A stretch of 64,000 bases of DNA from contig NW_026960608.1 of the NCBI RefSeq assembly GCF_021018805.1, positions 3,224,001 to 3,288,000 on the forward strand, given 5' to 3'. A program made the position numbers and the translations under genes. Position 1 is the stretch's first letter; each line of letters opens with the position of its first letter. Source of the DNA: Prinia subflava. Its lineage: Eukaryota > Chordata > Aves > Passeriformes > Cisticolidae. Of this stretch, positions 33,321 to 47,577 are shown in pieces. The notes under the pieces were generated by a model. It had not been told where the DNA came from and ran no database searches. It saw only the letters and a program-made list of their open reading frames with translations.

Positions 33321-34094
33321 TGTCCTGGTTACATAAGTAGGGTGCCAGTTTAGCACTGTGTGCATGTAAGCCAACTGTATTGTACCACCCTCTGTGTCAT
33401 TCCTGATGACCTGCTAACGATGGATCACTTGCAGTAGCTGCCTATTATACACCCAACACCTGAGGCTACAAGATGGGTGTTAAATGAGATAAGGGGGAAG
33501 AGGCAACCCTTCCCAGGCAGGGTAGTGTTTTTCTTCACACAAACGACTTAGCCATGATAAGTGCTTCCTCTGGGGAAGCACCAGCACATTCCCACCCAGC
33601 CTGAGGGGTCATCTCTGCTAATGGGCCATAATGGACTCAATGGCACTAGGATCATAGGCAGCTGCAGTGACTTAGACCATCAAAGACTCCCAAAATATCC
33701 CATGACTCACAGTATTACATTCCTCCACTGTGAAACTCCCTGTCCTGGGGGAGGTACTGAGCATTCCCACTTGAACCTGTGCTTATATATCTATATCTAT
33801 ATATCTATATCTATATAGATATATAGATATAGATATCTTTGGGTTTGGGGACTTTGGGCACCACCACTCGACAGATCCGAAGGAGGACCACTACTTCAAC
33901 AGGACTGCGACCACTACTTCAACAGGACTGTGACCATCACTCTGACCAGCAGGGTGCCAGTTTATACTCTGTGGGTTAAAACCAGTTCTCTCTGTATCGT
34001 TGTATTTATTGTAACCTGTTTAGTAAATTGTAACTCCGACCTGTAATCTCTCTTGAGGCAGATGTGTGGGGTTGATTTCTCCATACGGTTTACA
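33321..34094 (+). mobile_element. ERVK-type LTR downstream of HINTW, unit 2
   Basis: Includes the TA hairpin (33788-33835), unchanged. Confidence 0.55.
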
Positions 34095-34251
34095 TTTGAA
34101 CCAGCATGCTGGGTGATTGCCATAGGTTTTAGAAGTCTCTGGCACCTGGTGGAATTTTATGTCTCGCCTCGCAGGCAAGGTTTTGGATGCTTAGCTCCAA
34201 GCCGAAGAGAGCCAAGGGTTATGAAACCCAGATCCGCTGGAGAGTTGTAGG

Positions 34252-34912
34252 TTCCTAGACCAGCCCAGGTGTGAAGGGACCTCGCAAGATCATCTGGTGC
34301 AGCCTTTTGCGGGAAAGGGAGCCTAGATGAGATTATTTAGCACCCCGTCCAATCGCATCTTGAAAACCTCCAGCAACGGGGACTGGTGCAACTTGTGCCC
34401 ATTGTCCCTTGTCTTCTCCATGTGGCTCCCCTGAAGTACTAGAATACTGTGAGGAGGTTCTCCTTGAGCCTAGGCAGGTGCGTAACATTTTGCATCTAAT
34501 TCCTTTGTCATTGCTAGCCTTCATGCAGCCCCTGTCTGCTTTCAGATGTTCCTCCACAGCTTTTGGATCATGCTGAGCCCATTTGTCCGCGTATTTAGGA
34601 CTTAGGCTTATTCCTTGCTTCTGTAAGTATTCAGTGATATCTCTTGCCGTCCCTCCGACTATGCCAATTGGTGCAAGTGGGTGTTTTAGGTCGCTTAAAG
34701 AATCGCCGGGAAAGGTATCAGCAAAAGCAGGTTCTCCAGCCCTTTGAGCATCTTTGTGGCCCTCCTTGGGACCCTCTCCAGTCTGTCCGCCTCTTTTTAT
34801 TGAAGTCTGGGGACCAGAACTGGACACAGAGCTTGGCCTGCAGGCATGGCCTCTGTGAGAAGAGGCCAGGGTCTGCTCTGTGTGAGACACAGCTAGTTTT
34901 CACCAACTAGGC
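34252..34912 (-). mobile_element. CR1 3' fragment with 253-bp insert, unit 2
   Basis: Insert at 34480-34732, flanked by GCAGGT as in unit 1. Confidence 0.6.
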
Positions 34913-35059
34913 ACCAGACTCCCTGAGAGCCAAAGCTGAGCAACTCAGCAGAGCTGGTGGCACCCCTGTGTAAGCATATTTAAGAAAGGGTAAAGCGCTG
35001 TCTGGGGCAGGTATTTCCCTGCTGCCCTTAGATCTGGCAGGTGGCTATGTCCCGAAGGA

Positions 35060-35147
35060 ACTTTTTCATCTTATTTTCTCCTCCTGTCCTATTGAGGAGG
35101 GGTGGTGAGAGAACAGCTGGTTGGGCCCCTGGCGGCCAGCCAAGGTC
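35060..35147 (+). mobile_element. ERVL LTR 3' tail at the end of unit 2
   Basis: Same tail as at the end of unit 1. Confidence 0.6.
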
Positions 35148-35390
35148 TGACATCATAAAGCCTAAAAGGCATATTCTTCCATGTAGAAGGGGGTTGGTGG
35201 TTTAGAGATTTTAGGAACAGGAAGATGAATTAGGGGCTGAATGTTGATTTGAGTGAAGGGCAGGTACCAATCCGTCTTCTATAACTGCAATTTCAGCAGC
35301 AGAGGACAGCTGAGAATCAGGCCCCAATGATGCTGGTCTGGGTGTTGCCAAGATGGAGTTCATTTCCCCATAGCAGCTCTCACAGTGCCG

Positions 35391-36563
35391 TGGGTCACGT
35401 GAAAAAGGGAGGCTTCCTCGACCCTTAGTGTGGGGAGATTTACTCAGTCTTTAGTGTTTAATTTGTCTGTGTTTCGGGAAAGCCGCGGCCGTTGTGCCCG
35501 ACCAGTCTGTCAGCGTCCCGTTGGGGGGATCCTTCGCTGAGCAGTCGTACTGGATCAGAGGGTGGTTCGACTGACTTAGGGAAACACACCAACAGTGTAA
35601 GGGAGGCCCCTCAGCAGGTCTTCCCCTTTACCTATTGTGTTACCTGCCGCTGACGACTGGTAGCGTCCGCCAAGGATTCACGCTAGCAGTTTATGGAAGA
35701 ACACTCTTTGTTAATATAAGTTGTGACAGGTTAAGGTTCAAAGATTGTCAGTGATAGTGTCTGTCTGCAAAAATATATTTGAAGGAATATGCAGAGAAGC
35801 TCTAATCCCCAATAAAATGTTCCGCATGCATAGAGTATGATTCTTATCCAATAGGCATCTCTATGAGGGAGAAGACAGGTTCAGCCCATCAACTGATCCC
35901 AGCAGCTACGATGGAGTCGATGGAGTCTTCCCTAACTTTTCCCCATTCTCGACTTATTTTTATAGTATTTCTGTGTGTTTAGGTGGAGCTTGAGTGACTC
36001 TATTCATGCATACCTTTGTTACTGATTGGTGTAAAATTCTCTTGCTTTGCTTTTAAAGGTACAGTCAGAAAGAATATAGAGCGCATGCCCAGTGAGGGGT
36101 GGTCGCACTTTGGAGGTGGGTAACTTTGGGATGGAGGTGTGCGTTAATATTATTATTGGTCTTTAACGAAGCAAGTTCATCGAAGGAGAGAGATTTCACC
36201 ACAGTTGCTGGCTCAGCAGTAAGACATCTTCCCCTATCTCCCGTGGCTGACAGGTGGTATGCGGATTATCAGCTGCAAAGTACCATCGAGTTCCCTTCCC
36301 CGCAAGGATTTCTGCAGAGCCTGGCCTTTGCTCCGCTCCACCCTCCATTCCATCCCCATTAGCAGGTGCGTGTGTATGGGGAATCATCACGGAATAGGTT
36401 TCAAGTCATGCCAACTGCATTCCATCCAGGGAGCAGCAACTGTGATTTACCCTATAATTCCCGTACTGTTATAACGCCTGTAAGGATGTTAATATAACTC
36501 CTAAGTTTCCTCTAATTGAATCCCCAGTTACGGGTCCACAGGGTCCCCAGTCATTTTCCCACA
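35391..36563 (-). mobile_element. Solo LTR inside the ERVL 5' LTR, unit 3
   Basis: Identical insertion, with the same CCGTG repeat at both junctions. Confidence 0.6.
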
Positions 36564-39500
36564 CCGTGCTTTGCATTGGTAGCTAGAAAGGTGTTGATAA
36601 CACACCAGTGTTTTGGCTACTGCTGAGCAGTGTTGGCACAGCATCAGTGCTGTCTCTCCAACATTCTGCCCCAGCATCAGCTGGCTGGGGGTGGGCAAGA
36701 TCCTAGGAGGAGTTACAACCAGGACAGCTGACCCAAACTGGTCAGAGGGATATTCCATACCATATGATGTCAGCTCAGAAATAAAAGCGAAGTAAAGGAG
36801 GGGGAAAGGGGAGCATTTCTTATTTACAGTGTTTGCCTTCCAGAGAAACTGGTACATGTGCGGAAGCCCTGCTTCCCAGGAAGTGTCTAGACAGTACTTG
36901 CTGATCGAAACTAGACAATCAATTTGGTTTTTTTCCCTCTCCTTGTTCACGCACAAACATTCACTTTTGCTTTAGTAAACAACCTTATCTCAGTCTGCAA
37001 GTTGTTTTTCATCTCTCCTGTCCAGCTGGGAAGGAGGAGTGATAGAGTTGTTTGGTGAACACCTGGCATCCAGCCAAGATAAACCCACACCAGTCCTTTT
37101 TGGTTCCTAACGTGGGCTGAGACACTGGCCCTTATATATCTTGCATGGTATAGTAATAGTAGTTATTGAGTAGCAAGCTCCTGTGCGGGACATGGAGTTT
37201 GTCAGGTACGCTGCTTATCTCTTTGTTTTGTTGAGTTTGGGAACATGTTACTACAAACAGTGGCTCTGTGCTTTGCTGTGACATTGATGGCTTTGTTGTG
37301 CTAGGGGAGCTACTTTCTGGGGACAATGAGGGACTCACTCTCCCTATCTGGGACTGATGTAGATTGTTTTAGAATGCAGGCTGCCGCATTCCTTGTTCAT
37401 CCTTATGTAAGCTGTTGAATACTATTTTTACTATTAACTAATACTGTTGGCACCCTATGGGGTTTGTGGAATCTGGTGTCATCCTGCTGTGAGACAAAAC
37501 AAACTGTAGGTGAGGAGGTACTGAAATGTGCCCTGAAGCGGCAGCTCGCTGGATGGCAGTGCGTGTGCAAGGATTTGAGCAGGTTCCTAGAGTGGTTATG
37601 ACCTCCCCTTGCCTGGGACTCTACACCTAAATAGGTAAAGAAGCCTGGCAAACTGACGCGTCACCTGATAGAAGGGTGCCTTACCTACCCTGATGAAACC
37701 CAGCAGCTTCTTGCCCTGTACGAGGGCCTGGCCTATGCCTATTGAGCCACAGTTCAGTACTGTCAGAAGAGTGTGGCTGAGGCAGGGACCCAAACTGCAT
37801 TTGAGGACACTATGGCTGAGATAGGGACCCAAACAATAACTACAGTAATGGCCCCCAGAAGTGAGAAAGAAAAGGTGGGTGAGGAGAGCCAAGGAGCGAT
37901 CAGCAAGACTCACTCACCTTTTAGTAGTGCCATGTGGCCAGTGCCAAAGTCTGATGGAGGGTGGAGGTTAACAGTAGACCATTGTGGCCTGAATGAAGTA
38001 ACGCCCCCACTGAGTGCTGCTGTACTGGACATGTTAGAGCTCTAATATGAACTGGAGTCAAAGGCAGCCAGGTGGTATGCTGCACTTGGCATTGCCGATG
38101 CATTTTTCTCAATTCCTTTGACAGCAGAGTGCGGACCACAGTTTGCTTTCATGTGGCGGGGTGTCCAATACACCTGGAATCGACTGCCCCGGGGGTGGAA
38201 ACACAGCCCTACCATCTCTCATGGACTGATCCAAAGTGTACTGGAAATGGATGATGCCCCGCAACATCTACAATACGTTCATGACATCATTGTGTGGGGC
38301 AGTGAGGCAGAAGAAGTGTTTGAGAAGGGAAAAAGAATAGTTCAGAATGTTCTGATAGCTGGGTTTGCCATAAAGAAAAGCAAGGTCAAGGGACCTGCAC
38401 GGGACATCCAGTTTTTGGGCGCACAAATGGTGGGGTGGCCGTCGTCGTGTGCCTATGGATGTGGTTAACAAGATAGCAACTATGTCTTCACCAGCTAAGA
38501 TGATGGAAACACAGGCTTTCGTAGGCCGCCTGGGGTTCTGGAGAATGCATATTCCACGTTACAGTCAGCTTGTGAGGCCCCTCTATTGAGTGACCCAGAA
38601 GAACCATTTTGGATGGGGCCTTGAGCAACAACAGGCCTTTGAGCAGATCAAACAGGGAAGTAGCTTTTGTGGTAGCTCTTGGGCCTGTTCAGACTGGACC
38701 AGCCCTGCAAAATATACTCTACACTGCAGCTGGATAGCATGATCTCACTTGGAGCTTCTGGCAAAGAACATCAAGAGAAAGCCGAGGTGGACCATTAAGG
38801 TTTTGGAGCCGGGGTCATTGAGGATCAGAAGGCCCACTACACTCCCTCTGAAAAAGAAATATTAGCAGCATATGAGGGGGTTTGAGCATCCTCAGTTGTT
38901 GTTGGGAAAGAAGCGTGTCTCCTCTTGGCGCTGCAATTTCCTGTGCTACACTAGATGTTCAAAGGAAGCATCCTTTTGACACATCGTGCAAACAGTGCTG
39001 CGTGGAGTAAGTGGGTGGGTAGCAGCACTGATCACACAACGAGCTTGACTGGGGGAACCCAATTGCCCGAGAATCCATGAAAAAAGGCAGAGGTTTTGGA
39101 GAATTTCTTTGAAAGGTCACTCGTGCTCAAGAAGCACCACCATATAATGAGTTATCAGAAGATGAAAGAGGCCATGCTCTCTTTTCTGACGGATCCTGCC
39201 TTGTGGTAGGAAACCATCAGAGGTGGAAAGCTGCTGTGTGGAGTCCCACACAATGAGTCGTTGAGGCCGCTGAAGGAGAAGAAAAGTGGCCTCTGCTGTA
39301 TCTCTGTACTGACTCCTGGATGGTGGCTAATGCCCTATGAAGGTGGCTACAGCAATGGAAGAAGACCGATTGGCAGTGCAGGGCTAAACCCATGTGGGCT
39401 GCTGTGTTGTGGCAGGACATCACTGCACGGGTAGAAACGATGGCTCTGAAGGAACGTCCCGTAGATGCTTACATGCCCCAAAGTCGTGCCACTGAGGAAC

Positions 39501-39991
39501 ATCAGAAGAATGAACAGCCAGCTAAGGCTGCCAAAATTGAAATAGCTCAGGTAGACTTAGACTGGGAGAAGAAGTGTGAACTCTTTACAGCCTCATGGGC
39601 CCATGAACCATGCGGGCATCTAGGAAAAAATGCAACCTACAGACGAGCTTGTGATTGAGGGGTCGGCCTGACCACGGAGGCTATCACACAGGTCACCCGT
39701 GAATGTGAAACGTGCTGCAATCAAGTGAGCCACATGAGTGAAATGTCCTTGGAATAGATGGCCAAAGTGAGTTTTAAATCTGCTGAGGCCTGGCAAATTG
39801 ACTATATTGGACCACTGCCATGAACACACCAAGGCAAGAGCTTACATGCTCATCGTGGTAGAGGCAACTACTGGTTGGCTGTAAAAATACCCTGTAAACC
39901 ATGCTATTGCTCGAAACGCTGTCTTAGGCCTTAAGAGAGACATTTTGTAGTGACATGGTACCCCAGAAAGAATGGAATCAATGAGTCTCCT

Positions 39992-40716
39992 TGTCTTAGT
40001 TTGGAAAGACAGGTGTCTGCCAGGGAAAAGCCGGAGCTTCCCTTGGAATGGGGAATGTAAACCCCCTCGCTCTGAATTATTTTAATTTTGAAATTAAGGA
40101 GCTTTCAGGCAAAGATATGGGAATAGGAATAACAGTTCTTTACTAGGAATATTAAAAACGAAGTAGTACAAAAAAGCAAACGAACAAAAAAGAAAAACAC
40201 TGGCAGAGTCAGAACACGACCTGACACCCTGTTGGTCAGGGTGTTGGTAGCAGTCCAATTAAGTCCTCCTGGAGTGACAGATGTGGTTCTGTTGGAGTAG
40301 AGATGATCCCGTGGAAGGATCCAGCGGTGGCGAGATGAGTCTGGTCTTCCTCTGGGAAGCCAGTGGAAAACAGGCTGTCCTGGTGTTCTGAATCTCAGGT
40401 TTTATCCAGGTAGGAAAGCTTGGCTCCTCCCACTGGGTGGAGCATCTCACAATGGGATGATGCCATTTTATCAGTCATGCAGTGAGCCTTAATGGCTCAT
40501 TAACAGCAGATATCCCCCTGGAAGGAGGATGGGTCAGGGAAGAGATAGGAACACTGCCCCACCTGGTTTTAACAGCTGGCCCATTAACAGAAGACACCTG
40601 CCCCCTTCCCCCCGGAGCCATGAGGAATGGGTCATAGAAGAGATAAAGAAAGAAACACCTCCCCAACCAGTTTCAACAGATGGGAATAGAATACATCTTG
40701 CATTGAACCCAAGACA
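39992..40716 (-). mobile_element. ERVK-type solo LTR in the ERVL integrase, unit 3
   Basis: Same TGTCTT...AAGACA ends and insertion point. Confidence 0.75.
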
Positions 40717-42249
40717 CTCATTTATGAAATAACCTCATAAACTCTTAGGCAAAGAAACATGCATTGAGTAGATATATCACATCCCTTATCACCCACAAGC
40801 CTCTGGAAAGATTGAGAGGTATGATGGACTGCTGATGACTATGTCAAGAGGGTTAGGCAATCGGGCATGGAAGCATTGGGATGCAAATTTAGCAGAAGCC
40901 ACTTGGCTGGTTAACACCAGAAGATCTGCTAACCGCCCTGGTCCTGCCCAAACAAAACCACTACATACTGTGGGAGGAGATAAGGTCCCCATACTACACA
41001 CAGGGAAGTGGCTGTGGAATTCTCCTCCCATGGGAAAAGGCAAACCTATTAATGGGATTGTCTTTGCTCAAGGACCTGGGTGTACTTGGTGGGTAGTGCA
41101 GAAGGATGGGGAGACCCGGCGTGTGCCTCAAGGAGATTTAACCTTGGGGGAAAAGTAATGAGTGCAAACTGTATGTTGCAGGAAGTAAAGTAGCAGGAGT
41201 GACATGAACCGACGATGAGTGAATTTTACGAGGAGCGAGGAGAGTGCGAGGATAGCCCAGGCAGGGCCGGTGTCGGTGCCGAACGGTCGAGTGTGTCGCT
41301 TCTGTCCCGAGCACCCATCTTGATGGAATGGAGCCCAAGTCACAGCCTGTTTTTTAAACATCTGGAGGGCTGGAAGAAACCCATCAAATGGGAAACTAAT
41401 ATCTGTCTTTGAAAGGAAGGGGGACGGTAGTTAATGAAAATGTATACGTGTGTTGGACATAAAGATGGTTTAAGCATGGAGTTTAAGTTGTAAGTGTTGG
41501 TAAGAAGGGATTTCAGTCATGACATAAATACAATGGAAGAATTAGAAGCCAGATATAGATATATATATAAAAAATTCTGTGGGATCTGAGTATGATGCAA
41601 ATGGTGCGAAGTAAGGGGTGGAGACTGTACTGGCTGTGGCTGAGATGGAGTTCACTTTCCCCATAGCGTCCAACAGTGCCATGCTTTGCATTTGTATCTA
41701 GAAAGGTGTTGATAACACATCAGTGTTTTGGCTACTGCCGGGCAATGTTGGCACAGCGTCAGCGCTGCCTCTCCAACATTCTGCCCCCAATAAGTAGGCT
41801 GGGAGTGGGCAAGATCCTGGCAGGAGACACCACTAGACCAGGTGACCCAAACTGGCCAGAGGGCTATTCTGTACCATATGACTTCAGCTCAGAAATAAAA
41901 GCTAAGTTAAGGAGGGGGAAAGGGGGCACATTAGTTATTTACAGCGTTTGCCTTTCGGAGCAACCCCTACCTGTGCTGAAGCCCTGCTTCTTGGAAAGTG
42001 GTCGGACAGTGCTTGCTGATGGGAACCAGAGGATATATTTGTTTTTCCTGTTTCCTTTTTTGTGCGAAAACTTTCTCTTTTCCTTTAGTAAACTGCCCTA
42101 TCTCACCCTGTGAGTTGTTTTCCATCTTATTTTCTCTCTGTGTCAAGCTGAGAAGGGGGAGTGATAGAACGACTCTGTGGGCACCAGCAAGAGGAGCTGG
42201 AAACCACTGGGCAGCCGGAAAGCTAACAATGTAATCACGAGAGTAAAAA

Positions 42250-43954
42250 TGTGCTGGGACAACTCAATGACTGGAGCTCCCCAGTCAATGGCTATAAAGT
42301 GGTCAGAAGGAAGGAGAGGCAGAGGTGGTCCTCTGTGTGAACTCAAAATAAGAGGGATTTTCTGTACAGAGCTGTCTTTGAAAGACAGCGATGAACAGGT
42401 TGAGAGCTTATGGGTGAAAATTAGAGGCCAAGCTGTTGCGTTAAGAGTAAGAAACTTGGCAGAAAATAAAGCCCCTTGCACTCCAGCTGCTCCTCAGACA
42501 TCAGAGGGACCGGGTGGGGTTAGGCCTAATTTCCGGTTACAACCAGTTCAGCACTGTGAATCTGGTTGCGTTCTCTAAGAACCTTTGTGAGCGCAGATTC
42601 AGGAATAGAGTGATTTTCTGAAGTTACAGAACTAGAGATTTGGAACTGCCATTGAGAAATGCACTAGCTGTGGTAGAAGTCTAATAACATCATGCTAACC
42701 CATGCAATACTAATAATAGCAATGGTATGCAGAAGCTTCCCAAGAGGGCGTCCCCGCTTTGGAGGAGGGAGAAGAGAACAGACCGGCAACTGTCTCTGAC
42801 ATCTCTTGGGAATTCCTGCTACCTAGCTGAAATTTCTACCCTCCTTATATACAGCCCAATCTTCTCCTCCTTACGTATAGCAAGATCTAATTGGAGAGCT
42901 GAGTAATATAATCATATACGTGGTAGCATGTACTTCAGTAAGCTTATTAGCATATGCATGAGTGTGCATTTTAATACTTAAATGACCCTTAATCGGGCAA
43001 AGGTTACTTCTTTGGCCTTGGTGTCCTTCAGAGTTCCGCTCTTAAGACTTCTTTCCATTTCATGCCGTTCATCAGAGCCAAGAAACGGCTTTCCTAGCTG
43101 CCCATGAACTCCTCCTTCGGCCATATTGTCCTTTCTTGACGTCAGCTATGTGGATCTCCATCAGGAAAGATAATGTGGAGGGTACACGGTTTAGGCCATA
43201 TATAGTAAGCCTTAGCCCTTTCCTGACTCCATGGTCATCATCCCACACAAGCCAACAAAAGAAGCCAACCTTGTGTTTGGTATCTACTATAGGCCACCAG
43301 ATTAAGAGGATGAGGTCGACGTAAGACATCAGGCAAGTTAGGCGGGACATGAGCGTTGCTGAGTAAGGGCCTTCTCTTCTGGTTGAGCTGAAGCATGAAG
43401 TGGACATGCATAGGTATTGGAAGCAGGGACACGCATTCTGGGAAGAATCTAAAGATGCCGCCCAGGTCTGTAGGGATGGGATCAGAAAAGCTAAGGCAAA
43501 GCTGGAGCTGAATTTGGCAGGGGATGTAAAGAATCATAAGATGGGCTTCCACAGGTGCATTGGTCAGAAAAATAAGGCTAAAGAAAGCGTACGCCAACCC
43601 ACATTCCCTTCCTCCCTCCCCCCCTGCCCCCGCTGATAAATAAGCCAGGAGGTCTAGTGGCCAGTAACATGGAGAAGGCTGTGATACTCGGCGAGTCGTT
43701 TTCCTCTGTTTTCACTGGCACGGTTACCAAACCTCTTGAGACCCTGAACCTCAAGGCAGGGACTTGGGGAACAAAGTCCCTTCCATCATAGGAAACAATC
43801 TGTTTTGAGACCACCCGAGGAACCTGTGGATACACAAGTCCTGCACCTGGGGAGGCACAACGCCATGCACCAGTACATGCTGGAGGTCGATCGGCTGGAA
43901 AGCAGCTTTGCAAAATAGGACGACGTGCCCTTGCCGCAAAGGCGGCCAAGGATC
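42250..43954 (+). mobile_element. CR1 fragments around a minus-strand LTR, unit 3
   Basis: CR1 endonuclease piece 42250-42439, LTR 42555-43094 (minus), internally deleted CR1 43134-43954. Confidence 0.6.
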
Positions 43955-44413
43955 TCCTTAGCCCAATATCGAGGAAAGCAGGGTTTATATATGTTACAAG
44001 ATAGATGTGTGGGCCATTCAAGGTGCTCACTGTGCCCGGAGCTGCAGGGCACAGCAGACCACCCTTGGGCAGATTTGAGGGCGCTGCCTATTTTTCTAAA
44101 AGCCTCCTATCCAGCCTAACGCAAATCCTACTATCTTGAACCCTCAAGCCAGCAGTGCCGAACGCACGCTTTGTATTTTATTTGCTTCCAGGAGACGTGC
44201 AGCTTAGAAACGTCTGCAATGGAAGTGGGGCTTTCAGCAAACAGTGTAGAGCAACTTCTGTTGGTTTTTCAAAATGTCCCGAGAAGTTAAGGGCAGGCCT
44301 GCCCTGCCCTGGCCAAAGCAGTCATTTGACTGAAGGGAGCAGCACCAAAAAGGCACAGGCACCTTTGGGGTGGACTTGATGCGGTAACAAATAATAAGAA
44401 ATAGTGTTTGTAG

Positions 44414-45114
44414 CTACTACAGCCTCTTCTGCGACCTCGTAGCCCGCCCTCAGGGTCGCAGCACTACACGGGGCAGGTCCCTCGGCGCCCCGAGGGCCCC
44501 AGGTCGACGAGAGAGGACTCGCCAAGGGGGCGGGGAAAAGCGAAAGAGACAGGCGGGACAGCAAATGGAGACGCGGGCCACGATCCGTCGGCCCAATGGG
44601 CGCCGCGGAGGGCCGGGCTTAGTGGAGGAAGTGTCGGGGCGGACACGGGCGTTGTCCTTGGCTGACGAGAGTATCGGGGTGCTGGCCTCTCGCCCTGGTG
44701 GCGCCACTACCGTCTTCGGAAAGATTATCGGCAAGGCGTTTCTGTGGTCTCGTCAGCGACGAGGACTAGGAGGTAGCCTCGGCTTTGCTCTCTGTGCGCG
44801 GTTCCTCTTCCCTTCCCCCTCCTCCCGCGCTTGCGGGCATCTGAGCCGAGGACACCCGGTGCGCGGTACCCGGGCGCGCGGCAGGGCGCGCGGCGGCGCT
44901 GCTGCTGCGGGTGGGTGGGTGCAGGGACGCGGGACGGACGGGGCCTCTCTGGGTTGTGGCGCTCTCTACTGCACCGTCCCCATAGCTTGTTCTGTGCCGC
45001 ACCCCCACCCCTCCGGCTGCCGCGGGCGTACTGGGTTGCAGGTGTTGTCCGGACTCGCCTCGTATCCCACCCCCACCGTGTCGTGTGTGCGCGCGTAGAG
45101 AAGGACCTCCGACG
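44414..45114 (+). promoter_or_regulatory. HINTW: CpG-island promoter of HINTW, unit 3
   Basis: GC box at 44526-44535 and CCAAT box at 44593-44597, unchanged. Confidence 0.65.
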
Positions 45115-47202
45115 GTAACTTGGTCTCAATGTGTCTCCTAACAGCATCCCCCAAACTGGATTATGAGGGCAAGGAATTACATCTTTCTCTAATTAAAAAA
45201 AAAAAAAAGCAAAAAAATTACGAGGTGGTCATCCTGCAGGCTTCAATAGCTTTCCAGAACTCGTTTCTGTGGGGAAATAAGACCGTGATAACAGCATGCT
45301 TGCAAGGGTCACGAGTGTTGGTACTGGAAACTGGAGTGAGCTGCTTAGACCGGGGGAAAAACAATGCAGGCGTTGCCTATGGGATGTTAACTTTAAGGTA
45401 ATATCCCATGTGATTTAGTTCCTAAAATGCTGAAAGTTAGCAGTTAGGGATTCTTTCTGCTTTTGAAGGTAGGGTTTGCATGCAGTATAGAAGACAGACT
45501 CGTCCCATGCACTTGCAGGCTTCCTGGCATTATGCGTGTGTTCGATGCTTGAGCTCCCTGTCCTGTGGGAAATGAATGGCCGCTGCTCTTCCACTTCACT
45601 AAACTCTTTGCTGATTCAGTTAAGCCATTTGTCTTCAGTCTCTGCGTGGACCACATCCAGTAGAAAAACTGCTCAGGAAAGGATCGGTCCCAACTAAAAC
45701 ATACTGGAGCTTGTTAATCGCAAGTAGTGGCCTGTCTCCTTCCCCCATGGTCTTGCATGACGAATCTCACTTCTAGAGGGGGCTCTGTAAATATACTGTA
45801 TTTTGGGTACAGAAAGCATAATAATCATGCAGGAAAAATCAATGTTCTGGCTTGTCTTTGGGGTATCTGGTAATCTGCTTCTGTAGGAGTTCAGCGGGGC
45901 AGATGGGTTTGCATAAGCTATTGCCTTTCTCTGAAGCCGGTTATGTTTTAAGTGTTTACTCTTCCTCCAGTGCCATTCGTTCCTTGATCGTTTTGCCCCT
46001 AGACGCGACACTTTTCCTAGTCATGCCTAAGGAGCCAATTATCGAGTTGTCTGGAGCAGGAGATTCTGGTGAATCTGTAAGTACTGTGGGAGTTTTCTGT
46101 GTGCTAAACTGTACCTGTAGATAGTTCCTCATTTACTAGACTCTTTCCCATCCCCCCTTTCCCCCTTGATAGGGCACAGTAGGCTACTTTGGGTTTTCTG
46201 GCGCTATCATCTCTTGCCTCTGGCTTGTAATGGAGTTGAGCTTTTTGACTAAAAGCAGTGCGATAAAGCAGTGCTGGTCCCTGGGTGTGTACTTCTGGTG
46301 CAAAGCGCCATGTTGTTTTGGAGTGCAGTCTGGTGCCTATTGTCGTGGTTTAGAGTCAGAGTAGTAGTCCTTCTAACATGGAGAAGAGGGCTTGGGGTTT
46401 TTGGCAGGTCCGGGGCAAGGAAGGGCAAAGCTGGTTGAGAGGTGCTGGATGTTTTGCTTTAAGCTGTGAAAGCCATGTTCAAAGACACTGTAAACCCACG
46501 CAAAAGGCAGCCAAAAGTTTATTTTCCAGCCGGATTGGTTATGTTGCCTGAAGACACAATGGGGGCTTTAACGCGGAGACAGTGTCAGCTTCTGTGGCTG
46601 TTTTGTAGTCCTTTGGTGTCTATCTTGAGAAAAATTGCCTAGCTCTCTTTTGCCCCTATAGCGTGCATAATTGGTCTTTGTAGCTTTGCTTGGAAAGCTT
46701 TAGTTGCCAGTGTTTGGACGGCCGTTAATTTGGCCATGCAATGGTTGAACTGCTAGGAATTGGCTAGCTGCTTTCTCTGGGTGGTTCTCTGCTCTCATTC
46801 CTTCCCTTCCTGCTCTCTCCCCTCTTGTTCCTTTATTCTTTTTATTTTACTTATTTATGGGTTTGTACTTCCTTCTCCAGCTTCTTGGGCATGTCGTGAT
46901 TGTTGGCGAGATGTGTGTTGCTCACCTGGGCCTGACCAATGGATTCCGGATGGTTGTGGATGAAGGGCCCGAGGGTGGGCAGTCTGTCTCTCGCATGCAT
47001 CTACCCGTTCTGGGTGGCGGTCAGTTGGGCTGGCCGCCTGGCTAAGATTTTGGCACCGCAAGAGTTGCTGCACGTGTACAAATCGCCGCTGAATGGATTT
47101 CGTCTGTTGCCCATCAATCTAGCGGCTTTTGATGTGTAATTTTTCTTTTGCCGTGCGTCTGTGGAAGGTAACAAAAGCTTTGAGCAGCAGTTGCACAATA
47201 AA
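44565..47202 (+). CDS. HINTW: HINTW-like gene, unit 3, three exons; coding status uncertain
   Basis: Exons 44565-44772, 45971-46076 and 46881-47045; poly(A) signal 47197-47202. Exon translations match units 1, 2 and 4, so every lesion and retained motif described for unit 1 applies. TTG at the ancestral start is at 44658; the internal AG of exon 2 is at 46001-46002. Confidence 0.8.
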
Positions 47203-47577
47203 GATTTGTCATGGGGATATCATCTCCGTCTTGCGCGTCTTACTGAGGGGAAGTAGTTCTGCAAGTTCAAACGGTGTCTCACCGAAATGCAAGTATGTGG
47301 AATGTTTCAGCCAGATAACAGCATTTCAGAGATAGATGATGATTTGCCTGTTTGTTTGAAGCGTGAAGCTGGAAGCGCTGCTTAGCAGTCTCTCGCGTCT
47401 TGTAGGAAGCAAAGTCTTAGCTCTTTGGCAGTGGTACGCCAACGTACAGAAAGCCCCTATGTAGGCTGCTGCTAAAAGTGTAGAAGATACTGTGTGTGAG
47501 GCTACATGCGTGCTTTCCAAGGGTGGATTCAGCATGGTGCACTGTGTTGGAAGCATCTACCTCCTGTTGCACCTGGG

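Larger units (their letters stand above)
21068..35324 (+). repeat. HINTW tandem array, unit 2 (14,257 bp)
   Basis: Same length and order as unit 1. Diagnostic sites: C at 23821 and T at 30138. I found no other differences in a non-exhaustive comparison, apart from the left-edge base that separates unit 1 from all later units. Confidence 0.95.
35328..42185 (+). mobile_element. Degenerate ERVL-type provirus, unit 3
   Basis: Same element. Reverse transcriptase remnant 37773-38468, with T at 38078; integrase tail frame 40835-41158; 3' LTR 41626-42185. Confidence 0.8.
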